From the NCBI GenBank assembly GCA_964350245.1, contig CAYGJC010000004.1, positions 1 to 64,000 on the forward strand: 64,000 bases of DNA. The letters are read 5' to 3'. The notes beneath the pieces are model-generated. The model saw only the letters and a list, made by a program, of their open reading frames with translations, had not been told where the DNA came from and ran no database searches. The DNA is from JAJACP01 sp964350245 (GTDB taxonomy: Bacteria > Chlamydiota > Chlamydiia > Chlamydiales > JAAKFR01). This document shows, one piece after another, positions 17,574-24,522 of this stretch; positions within the stretch are counted from its first letter, which is position 1, and the number at the start of each line of letters is the position of its first letter. A program made the position numbers and the translations under genes.

Positions 17574-18406
17574 GATTTTGGGAGCACGTCGAGGAGCTGC
17601 GCATCACCCTTCTACGGATGGGGCTTGTAGTGGTCCTTGCGGCTCTTGTGGCTTTTATTTTTCACAAGCCCCTCTTTTCCCTTCTACTCGCTCCGCTTGA
17701 AACCTCATCACTTAAGCACGAAGTGCTCATTAAAGAACGTTTCACCGCCTCGCGCGCCACCACTCTGACTCTTCCCTCCGGCCAGGTCCATCTTGCACCC
17801 GGTGAAAGTATCGACGTTGAGCGACCCAAACAGAGCTTTTATCTCTTCGGTCCTCTCGACGGCTTTGCCACGGTCATGAAGACCTCCTTTTGGACTGGAC
17901 TGGCTCTCTCTTCACCCCTCTGGCTCTTGTTTTTGCTTCGCTTTATTGCTCCTGCGCTCCGGACCGGCGAACAAAGAGTTGTGCTTCCCTTCTTAGGACT
18001 CTCTCTTCTTTTTATCAGTTTAGGAATCGCCTTTGCTTACTGCGTTACCCTGCCTCTCGTAACCGGCTTTTTTCAGAGGTTTAACGAGGGGATTGGGGAG
18101 AACATGTGGGGACTCGAGCAAACGCTCCACTTTGCGCTCACCTTGATCTTGGCGCATGGGCTTGTCTTTGAGCTCTACGTTGGACTACTATTTTTGATTT
18201 GGTTAGGACTCGTGCGGTGTGATCAATTGAAGCGTGCAAGGAGAGGGGTCATTGTGGTGATTCTGCTGATTGCAGCGGTGCTCACTCCCCCTGACATCCT
18301 CTCTCAGCTACTGCTTGCTATGCCCATGCTTCTGCTCTATGAGAGCGTAGTGCTCTATGCCTACTTAAGAAGGCCTAAAAACAACAGTGCGACCACGCTT
18401 TTCTAA
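17570..18406 (+). CDS. tatC: Sec-independent protein translocase TatC
   Basis: 278 residues. The N-terminus FWEHVEELR is the conserved cytoplasmic TatC motif that recognises twin-arginine signals. About six membrane segments follow, with FATVMKTSFWTGLALSSP and LTPPDILSQLLLAMPMLLLYE, both highly typical. The first periplasmic loop is long (residues about 40-95) compared with E. coli TatC. It acts in the inner membrane as signal receptor with TatA. The 3' end overlaps the convergent Inc-like gene by 42 bases. Classical Chlamydia species lack Tat as far as I know, so its presence marks a broader export repertoire. Confidence 0.94.
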   Translation: MRFWEHVEELRITLLRMGLVVVLAALVAFIFHKPLFSLLLAPLETSSLKHEVLIKERFTASRATTLTLPSGQVHLAPGESIDVERPKQSFYLFGPLDGFATVMKTSFWTGLALSSPLWLLFLLRFIAPALRTGEQRVVLPFLGLSLLFISLGIAFAYCVTLPLVTGFFQRFNEGIGENMWGLEQTLHFALTLILAHGLVFELYVGLLFLIWLGLVRCDQLKRARRGVIVVILLIAAVLTPPDILSQLLLAMPMLLLYESVVLYAYLRRPKNNSATTLF

Positions 18407-19261
18407 ATCATTGTTTGACAAGAGATCAAGTCCCACTTGGGCCGTTCGCAGGTCGCCTGCGACAACAGGACCACCTTTACAAAGTGTTTCTTGGCATTCT
18501 GTAAAGTGGAAGAGTGAAAAGTGGGCTTGACTTGGATAGAATCGATTCAAGAACAAGGTGCACACGACAGACTCAAGAGCATAAGGAAGAGAAAAGTCCC
18601 CTCCTAAGTCTGAATCCTGGGAAGGAATTACCTTTTTACTTATTAAAATCCAACCAGGGTGGGCGCGCTTTCCAATCTCTGACAAAACGGTCTCGCTAAA
18701 TGTCACGCCTTGCCAGTCAAACAGTTCATTGAGGGCATTCAGGTTAAACTTCATTTCTTTTCCATTATGACGCACTCTTTTGGGAATGTAGATCTGCACA
18801 TAATTGCTCCGATAAGGTTCTTGAAAGAAAGGATCATTGCTATCCAACCCTTGAAATTCTGGAGGAGGAGGAGCTTGTTCTACCACTTCAATGCCCCAGC
18901 ATCTCCACAGATCAGGGCCAAAAATACGCCCGTCTGGTATTTCAGGAACAAAATGCTCATCGGAGTTTATCACCGCATGCGGCCGTTGAGAACTTTTGGC
19001 CAAACCAATACTGCCGAGGACCAGAGCAACGATTCCCACGCTGCTCCCCGTTACCATCATCGCGACCGCTTGCACCTGCCCCATGTGACTCAATGCTCCG
19101 ACTTGAAAATAGCCCGCCACCCCAACACCTGCTACAGCAAGAGCACCAATGCCCACTATAATCACAAGAGCAAACCCGTATGTTTTCAACTTGGACGGGG
19201 GATTAGAGTCGGCAACGGTGCTGCCGTTGCCCACTGCATAAGAAACTGAGCTACTGCTCAT
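18365..19261 (-). CDS. Inc-like membrane protein of unknown function
   Basis: 298 residues. A Ser-rich N-terminus leads into two long hydrophobic stretches at about 29-52 and 63-88 separated by a short turn, the bilobed pattern of chlamydial inclusion membrane proteins. The remaining 200 residues are soluble and contain GWILISKKVIPSQ and PYALESVVCTLFL, reminiscent of a paralogous soluble domain found in environmental chlamydiae. I do not recognise an enzymatic motif. Its 3' end overlaps tatC tail to tail. Inclusion membrane insertion and type III secretion are inferences from the hydrophobic pattern only. Confidence 0.6.
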   Translation of the reverse strand: MSSSSVSYAVGNGSTVADSNPPSKLKTYGFALVIIVGIGALAVAGVGVAGYFQVGALSHMGQVQAVAMMVTGSSVGIVALVLGSIGLAKSSQRPHAVINSDEHFVPEIPDGRIFGPDLWRCWGIEVVEQAPPPPEFQGLDSNDPFFQEPYRSNYVQIYIPKRVRHNGKEMKFNLNALNELFDWQGVTFSETVLSEIGKRAHPGWILISKKVIPSQDSDLGGDFSLPYALESVVCTLFLNRFYPSQAHFSLFHFTECQETLCKGGPVVAGDLRTAQVGLDLLSNNDLEKRGRTVVFRPS

Positions 19262-19500
19262 AAAACACCTATCTCTCTAGATTTAGACCCAAAGTCAAGA
19301 ACATTGTGCAAAAAATAACCTAAATTTTCACTATTAAAAACTAATTTTGTAACTGAGCAAGCATTGTAAAATACAAAATACTCCCATATAGCTTCGGTCT
19401 ACATCTCAGCACTCGGCTACCGCAGCAGCTCATACAAACCAACAGTTCAATAAGACCGGGTGGGTCTTTTTGGGAGGGGGTGAAATTGTGTTAGAAAATA

Positions 19501-19522
19501 ATATCATTTATGATATCATTTA
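19501..19522 (+). promoter_or_regulatory. Probable hicAB operator (inverted and direct repeats)
   Basis: ATATCAT-TT-ATGATAT (19501-19516) is a perfect inverted repeat, and ATATCATTTA also occurs as a direct repeat at 19501-19510 and 19513-19522. The block ends 3 bases before the hicA ATG. HicB antitoxins commonly bind operators of this kind to repress their own operon, so an autoregulatory site is likely. It also sits where transcript start or ribosome binding would be controlled. Confidence 0.55.
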
Positions 19523-19525
19523 ATC

Positions 19526-19756
19526 ATGAGTAAGTATGAAAAGCTGATTAAGAAAGTCTTGGATGGTCAAAATATTTCTTACAAACAAGCTGAAACACTT
19601 TTACTCCGATTGGGTTTTGAAGTAGAAATTTGCGGATCGCATCATGTATTTAGAAAGACAGGGTATCCCAGGAACGTCTCCATTAAAAGACGTCCCCAGC
19701 TCTTGCCCTATCAGCTTCGAGATTTAAAGGAGGTCTTAGTCGATCATGGCTACTAA
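19526..19756 (+). CDS. hicA: HicA-family mRNA interferase toxin
   Basis: 76 residues with the compact double-stranded-RNA-binding-like HicA/YcfA fold: an N-terminal helix, LLRLGFEVEICGSHHVFRK with the catalytic His in the G-S-H-H context, then basic VSIKRRPQLLPYQLRDL. HicA toxins cleave mRNA independently of translation when not held by HicB. The gene precedes and overlaps the antitoxin gene by 11 bases, the usual hicAB order. The region is visibly more A+T-rich than its surroundings, fitting horizontal transfer. Repeated sequences just upstream probably serve as the operator. Confidence 0.9.
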   Translation: MSKYEKLIKKVLDGQNISYKQAETLLLRLGFEVEICGSHHVFRKTGYPRNVSIKRRPQLLPYQLRDLKEVLVDHGY

Positions 19757-20144
19757 AAAAAATTTAAGCTACTATTTAAAACTAAAATGGTCTTACACCA
19801 TTGAGCAAGAATCTCATAATGGTGACGACTACTATATCATTAGGGTGAATGAACTACCCGGTGTTTCCACAGACGCAGAGACGATAGAAGAAGGAATGAA
19901 GGAAATTAAAGACGCTATTAAAGCTGCCATTAAACTTTATTTAAAAAATGGAGAAGCTATCCCTGAACCTATTAATAAAGAAAAATTTAAAGGAAATATT
20001 GCCTACAGAACTACAAGTGAGCGCCACTACTTTGTTGCAAAAATGGCCAAAGAAGCACACAAATCCATCAATAAAACCTTAGATCTTTTAGTAGATGAGG
20101 GATTGCTTAAATTAAAGGCCATTCAAAAGCGCCCAAGAAAATAG
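19746..20144 (+). CDS. hicB: HicB-family antitoxin
   Basis: 132 residues. Residues about 10-75 form the RNase-H-like HicB domain (YYIIRVNELPGVSTDAET, then EGMKEIKDAIKAAIKLYLKNG). The C-terminal part (AKMAKEAHKSINKTLDLLVDEG) looks like the ribbon-helix-helix or HTH DNA-binding tail used for autorepression. The overlap with hicA and the palindromes at 19501-19522 match a normal type II toxin-antitoxin operon. It would neutralise HicA by direct binding. Confidence 0.88.
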   Translation: MATKKNLSYYLKLKWSYTIEQESHNGDDYYIIRVNELPGVSTDAETIEEGMKEIKDAIKAAIKLYLKNGEAIPEPINKEKFKGNIAYRTTSERHYFVAKMAKEAHKSINKTLDLLVDEGLLKLKAIQKRPRK

Positions 20145-20190
20145 TTTCTAGTGTTTAATTATTACAGCAATTCTGTTAGAATGCTCTTTT

Positions 20191-21504
20191 ATGAGCTCAG
20201 ACGTTAACTTTAAAAGCTTTTATCTGGATGAGGCCCTCCCTGGCCACTTCCTCCTGGAACCCTCGATCTTGGTTGCAAAAGGGTATCGCTGGATCTTTTC
20301 CCCTCTTCCTGAAGAAGAGTGTGATGCCACCATCGAGACCATTAATCGGATCGCTCTGTTTATTGTCTTGCCTATCGGTGCCCTTCTAAGCGCTCTCTTA
20401 ATTCCCTTTGGTCTGCTCGCAATTGGAATCGGTTCCCTGTGCAGGGCACCTCAGGAAGATGAGATAGATTCAAGCTCAGGAATAGTAAATGCTCATACTG
20501 ATGCTCCACCCGTTCCACAAACACCCGCTACAACTACAGTGGCACCTCCCCCTTCAGGCGGCGGCGCTGCAGGTGTGCCCGCTACCCCACCACAGGTAGA
20601 AGCGGTTCAGGAGGTGTTCGAAAATACCCGCAATCAGATCGGCGAACAAACAAGAAGTCCTATTAATCTAAGAACACTGGAGCATCTTAAGGAAACTCTA
20701 CTGCAGGATCGCAATGTTGCGGGTTTGCTCGCGGTTCCACTCTTTTCTGGAGACGCAGATCACCCGATCAACCGAGCTGTTGCTGAGTACGAAAACCTCG
20801 TTACCTGGATTGATGCACTGATCTGGCGTTACCACTTTATCGATTCTGCCGTGCGTGAAGGAAATGATTGGCTCGCTCCCGGAGAACAGTGCGTCAAAGA
20901 TAACGGCGATTGCCTTTTTGAAGCCTCGACTTTCCTCGCAAATGTAAACGATTCAAATGTGGGGAGTCCACACCAAGAGCGAATAGAAACAGTACAGTGG
21001 ATGCGCCGTCACTATCGCGCGGACGCAGGTCTGCAAAGCGCTTTGATTACTTCGTTGCTAGGACACTATGAAGCTGAAAAAAGAAGATTAGGTGAGCAGC
21101 AAGCCAATTTAAATGCCTTGCCAAATACGCAACAACAGCTGCAGGCCGTGAAAGCACAAATAGATGCAGCACAAACAAAAGAAGACCGATTAATGGCCTC
21201 CATAGGCGGTGACTTTGGAGCCATAGCGGGCCTATGTGAAGAGTACTTCACCGCGATGTCTCAGTCCGGTACACACGGAGGGAGCGCTGAGCTGTATACG
21301 TTAAGCCATAGACATCAAGTCTGCTTCAAAATCTACCGTAAGGAATCTAATCGGTTAAGCGAAAATCCTGTTGTGATCATAGGTGAGCAGTACGAAAAGA
21401 CACTCGATCGGACCCGCCTATTCACCTACACAGGCAATCACTACAATCCTTACACGCCTCCAGCCTCTCTAGTAGGCTTTGATAACTCATCTGTCAGCTC
21501 TTGA
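20191..21504 (+). CDS. Membrane-anchored OTU-domain cysteine protease, candidate deubiquitinase effector
   Basis: 437 residues. A long hydrophobic hairpin-like stretch lies at about 54-84, followed by a Pro/Thr-rich linker (about 95-135). The C-terminal OTU domain has DNGDCLFEA with Asp237 and candidate nucleophile Cys241, a helical coiled segment, GGSAELYTL, and NHYNPY with candidate catalytic His417 and Asn419. All three elements match the OTU triad layout. OTU enzymes remove ubiquitin from proteins, and bacteria lack ubiquitin, so a host target is likely; ChlaOTU is a known chlamydial precedent. The hydrophobic region suggests insertion in the inclusion membrane. The 3' end overlaps the CcoP-like gene tail to tail. 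Secretion is inferred. Confidence 0.85.
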   Translation: MSSDVNFKSFYLDEALPGHFLLEPSILVAKGYRWIFSPLPEEECDATIETINRIALFIVLPIGALLSALLIPFGLLAIGIGSLCRAPQEDEIDSSSGIVNAHTDAPPVPQTPATTTVAPPPSGGGAAGVPATPPQVEAVQEVFENTRNQIGEQTRSPINLRTLEHLKETLLQDRNVAGLLAVPLFSGDADHPINRAVAEYENLVTWIDALIWRYHFIDSAVREGNDWLAPGEQCVKDNGDCLFEASTFLANVNDSNVGSPHQERIETVQWMRRHYRADAGLQSALITSLLGHYEAEKRRLGEQQANLNALPNTQQQLQAVKAQIDAAQTKEDRLMASIGGDFGAIAGLCEEYFTAMSQSGTHGGSAELYTLSHRHQVCFKIYRKESNRLSENPVVIIGEQYEKTLDRTRLFTYTGNHYNPYTPPASLVGFDNSSVSS

Positions 21505-21716
21505 CCCTCTTTTAGGTAGGGCTCTTTTCGCTCGAAAGGAAAAGTTGTGTGCGCTGCCTCCTGAAGCTGCTTCCAGTAGCCGCGGTCCAGCCATCCATGC
21601 GAGCCATTCCAGTAGGCAATCAACGCCCATAATCCCCACACAAACATGAACAAATAAGTGATGTATAGAAATCTGGGAATCTTGTGATCTTCTGAAACAG
21701 GGACCTCTTCTTCCAT
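21450..21716 (-). CDS. CcoP-like small subunit lacking heme domains
   Basis: 88 residues from the ATG at 21716, preceded by GGAGG at 6 bases. It has HKIPRFLYITYLFMFVWGLW, one membrane helix at about 15-36, resembling the N-terminal FixP/CcoP segment (in which a Pro-Arg-Trp precedes the helix), then a soluble end with DRGYWKQLQEAA. Normal CcoP continues into two cytochrome c domains, but no CxxCH occurs here. It is the last gene of the respiratory cluster, two bases after the 52-residue subunit. The CcoP assignment is by position and weak similarity. The heptaheme protein upstream may replace its electron-carrier function. Confidence 0.6.
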   Translation of the reverse strand: MEEEVPVSEDHKIPRFLYITYLFMFVWGLWALIAYWNGSHGWLDRGYWKQLQEAAHTTFPFERKEPYLKEGQELTDELSKPTREAGGV

Positions 21717-21717
21717 A

Positions 21718-21876
21718 TCATTCCTCCTCGTCAAACATGGAATATTTTGCCTCTTCATCCATATCCAACCGCTTTTTTCTCCATAAGTATAAAAAAACGG
21801 TAAAGGCACTTCCAAAGAAAGCAAATAATAAAGAGTAATGCAAGATAAATCCGTATACGCCTACACCATCAATCAT
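21718..21876 (-). CDS. Small CcoQ-like membrane subunit of cbb3 oxidase
   Basis: A 52-residue frame starting at the ATG at 21876, overlapping the CcoO stop by 8 bases and ending two bases before the next ATG. It encodes one hydrophobic helix (YSLLFAFFGSAFTVFLYLW), a basic RKKR stop-transfer and an acidic tail (MDEEAKYSMFDEEE). This is the size, topology and position of CcoQ/FixQ, which stabilises the oxidase. The acidic tail also resembles the CcoS tail. It has no known catalytic residues. The overlapping starts show it is translated with its neighbours. Confidence 0.6.
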   Translation of the reverse strand: MIDGVGVYGFILHYSLLFAFFGSAFTVFLYLWRKKRLDMDEEAKYSMFDEEE

Positions 21877-23092
21877 GGGTTCCCTCGATAATATCCAGAG
21901 TCTGAATAGGATCGAGTCCCAGCCACCACGCCTGATTGGGTGGGGTAATACGCGTGCCTTTGGTCATTAAATACTGAAAAATGGCTTCGAATTTGTAATT
22001 AGGTACCGTATAGGGACTCGCAAACGTGCCCGATGGATCGTCATCAAAGAAATGCCCAAAGGAGGGCATGATGCTCCCTTTACTCTCTGATGAGGGCGAT
22101 TTGAAATGGGACATGTGCCAATCGCGATGAGGACGCTTGATCCCCACACGCGATAGATCAGGCCCAATGCGACGTGTTCCGGGAAAGGTGACGCGCTGAA
22201 AAATGTACTCATTGGCTGAGGAGGGTGGTGCCGGATATTGAGCCGATCCATTTAAGACGGTATCCTGCACAAGGGTGCGGGTCTGGTCAGTATGACAATA
22301 CCAACACCCCTCGACACGGTAGATATCTTCTCCCATGTTGATTAACGTTTGCCGCGAAAGAAAGCGAAGCTTTCCTTCTTTAAGCTGGTCTAGTCCCTCT
22401 AGCGGCTCTCCATTTTCATTGTAAAGCCAGTACCTAGCACCTAAATAATTCACTTCAGAGACGCGGTACTCTTTAGGATTGCGCACATAGATCACCCCTT
22501 TTTCGGTGTAATAAGGAGGGGATGGACCCAAAAGAGTGAAGTCACGCTCGATCCAGTTTTCCACAACTCCATCGGTCTGGGTGACAGCAAAGGCCTCCTC
22601 TTTAATGGGATCAAAAAGCTCTAAAATTTCAAAATGAGGAGCATTATCTTCTTCGGGATGTTCTTTTTTCCACTGGCTCTGCAGCTCTTTTTGATGGGCA
22701 TTTCCCTCCTTTGGACGGAGAAGCAAAAGACGGGTAGTTAAGGTTGTTGTGGGCGCGCCTAAACGCGTCACGTACTCTTCAAGCTCAGGAGGCGCCACAA
22801 TGCGCACAAGGGCGCTCTCTTGAAAGGCAAGCAGAGTAAAGCCTGCCTGCAAATGATAAACGTACTCTAGCCCCCATCCACCCGGATTAGAAGTGCTCAC
22901 ATAGACATTGGGATCAGAGACTTCATACATCTGCACCTGATAGGTGCTAGAAGCCTGCTTCCAACTGGGATCGATATACTCAGGTGCAATCAATGTAACC
23001 GCGATTGCTGAGGAGAAAAGAAGAATCACCCCTATCACCGTCCATACTGCCGACCACTCAAGACGATTCACCCCTTTTTTTTCGTCGCTCAT
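21869..23092 (-). CDS. ccoO: cbb3-type oxidase monoheme subunit CcoO with a large extra domain
   Basis: 407 residues from the ATG at 23092, which overlaps the ccoN stop (ATGA) and has GGAG 8 bases upstream; the frame extends further upstream but into ccoN. Residues 15-37 are a membrane anchor. The heme c site is CWYCH at 263-267 in the CcoO context (GEDIYRVEGCWYCHTDQTR), with GPDLSRVG and the axial SIMPSF Met. Between anchor and heme are about 200 residues not found in ordinary CcoO, where the gap is around 50. That insertion (about 45-245) has no motif I recognise. The protein would pass electrons to CcoN. Confidence 0.88.
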   Translation of the reverse strand: MSDEKKGVNRLEWSAVWTVIGVILLFSSAIAVTLIAPEYIDPSWKQASSTYQVQMYEVSDPNVYVSTSNPGGWGLEYVYHLQAGFTLLAFQESALVRIVAPPELEEYVTRLGAPTTTLTTRLLLLRPKEGNAHQKELQSQWKKEHPEEDNAPHFEILELFDPIKEEAFAVTQTDGVVENWIERDFTLLGPSPPYYTEKGVIYVRNPKEYRVSEVNYLGARYWLYNENGEPLEGLDQLKEGKLRFLSRQTLINMGEDIYRVEGCWYCHTDQTRTLVQDTVLNGSAQYPAPPSSANEYIFQRVTFPGTRRIGPDLSRVGIKRPHRDWHMSHFKSPSSESKGSIMPSFGHFFDDDPSGTFASPYTVPNYKFEAIFQYLMTKGTRITPPNQAWWLGLDPIQTLDIIEGTHD

Positions 23093-24522
23093 GAGGCAGA
23101 CTCCGGCTTTTCTCTTTTTAAGATGATGGTATTCATGATATTTAAAACGAAAATGGAACACCCGATAAAGATGATCACACCAGAGATCATTCGGGTAAAC
23201 CACCACCCCCACATTGCCTCTAGAGTGGCTAAGAAGGGCATACGGCTGATGTTTTCTTGAAATTGGGCGTAGCTATCGCCCGTTCCCCAGTCGGCCCACA
23301 TGAGCCCTTGTCTAAAACCTCCTAGCCAAAGGGCCACAAACATCAAAACAGACCCGAAAAGGGTGAGAGCAAAATGCCAATCAGCAAGCTTATCTGACCA
23401 AAGAGGCTTGCCTGTGATTTTGGGAACGACGTAGTAAACTCCACCAATGGCAAAAAAGGTGAACGTGCCGAGCAGTGACATGTGTGCGTGCCCGATGATC
23501 CAATCGGTTTTGGAAATCACCTCATTGACGTTGCGTAGCGATTGGAGTGAGCCTTGCATACAGACAATCAGGTAGAAGACAACACCAATCGTTAAAAACC
23601 GGAGTGGCGCGCTACGGCTGTACATCTGCCATTGATTTTTGACAGTCCCTAAAAGATTGGCTACAACAGTCCAGACAGGAATGATCAGCCACATGGAAAA
23701 GACGATGCTGGTGGTCTGCAGCCACTGCGACTCAGGGCCATGGAGCATGTGGTGCGCGCCGATCCATGCATAGACAAAGGCGATTGACCAAAATCCAACC
23801 ATCGAGAGGCGATGGCTGTAAATGGGTGTATTGGAAATTTTGGGGATGAAATAGTAAGCAGTTGCCAAACCCATAGGCGTAAAGATGAGTCCTACAAGGT
23901 TATGTACATAAAAGAAGCTCGTATTGACCCGTGAAATGCCCTGAGGCACCCATTCAACGGCGAAATTACCCACGACAAAGGTAAATGAGGTCCAAATCAA
24001 GGTTCCCATTACGTACCAAAGAGAGACATACATCTTCTTGTAACGTCTCCCTGCGATGGTCATGAATAGATTGAACGCAAATAATACCCAAGCAATGGTC
24101 ACAATCAGCTTAATCGGCACCCATCCCCCTCCAATGGTCATGGGAAGTTCGGCATACTCCCACCCAAAATTGGTACCTAAAGGTAAGGAAAAGACACCCA
24201 AGATCAAGCTAATCCACCAAATATAGTTGGTCCATGTGGCAAGTTTGACACTCCACAAGGGTGAGCCGCACAGTCTGGGCACAAAGTAGTACATCAAGCC
24301 AAGATTGGCTGAAAGGAGCCAAAGCAGTGTCACGGTCAATACATGCACAGGGCGAACGCGCCCAAAATGGATGTATTCCCCTTTAAAATAATCAGGCACC
24401 AAAAAGCCATTATAGGAGATAAAAACACCGACAAATAGGCCGATGATCAAAAAAAGCAATGCAGGATAGAGCATTTGCCGCACGGGCCTGTCGTTATGGA
24501 TTATGGGAGGGGAGCCTTGCAT
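23089..24522 (-). CDS. ccoN: cbb3-type cytochrome c oxidase catalytic subunit CcoN
   Basis: About 477 residues from an ATG at 24522 (a longer frame to 24558 lies inside the upstream gene). The twelve-helix heme-copper oxidase pattern is clear: HVLTVTLLWLL and GHAHMSLLG supply heme ligands, WIGAHHMLHG holds the CuB histidines, and FVYAWIGAHH contains the Tyr equivalent to the cross-linked Tyr of cbb3 enzymes. It reduces oxygen to water at high affinity and pumps protons in the inner membrane. It follows the heptaheme gene with a 29-base overlap and is coupled to ccoO. The cbb3 (C-type) class is firm from YVHNLVG and TDWIIGHAH. Confidence 0.94.
   Translation of the reverse strand: MQGSPPIIHNDRPVRQMLYPALLFLIIGLFVGVFISYNGFLVPDYFKGEYIHFGRVRPVHVLTVTLLWLLSANLGLMYYFVPRLCGSPLWSVKLATWTNYIWWISLILGVFSLPLGTNFGWEYAELPMTIGGGWVPIKLIVTIAWVLFAFNLFMTIAGRRYKKMYVSLWYVMGTLIWTSFTFVVGNFAVEWVPQGISRVNTSFFYVHNLVGLIFTPMGLATAYYFIPKISNTPIYSHRLSMVGFWSIAFVYAWIGAHHMLHGPESQWLQTTSIVFSMWLIIPVWTVVANLLGTVKNQWQMYSRSAPLRFLTIGVVFYLIVCMQGSLQSLRNVNEVISKTDWIIGHAHMSLLGTFTFFAIGGVYYVVPKITGKPLWSDKLADWHFALTLFGSVLMFVALWLGGFRQGLMWADWGTGDSYAQFQENISRMPFLATLEAMWGWWFTRMISGVIIFIGCSIFVLNIMNTIILKREKPESAS

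Noticed and set aside
19385..19450. Minus-strand stretch with GGTAGCCGAGTG resembling the D-arm of a Ser/Leu tRNA
   Set aside because: No acceptor stem, anticodon arm or T-arm could be built around it. It is at most a fragment and probably chance.
19452..19472. Hairpin AAGACC-GGGTG-GGTCTT followed by Ts as a plus-strand terminator
   Set aside because: No plus-strand gene lies upstream that it would end; tatC is more than 1 kb away with an opposing gene between. The stem is short.
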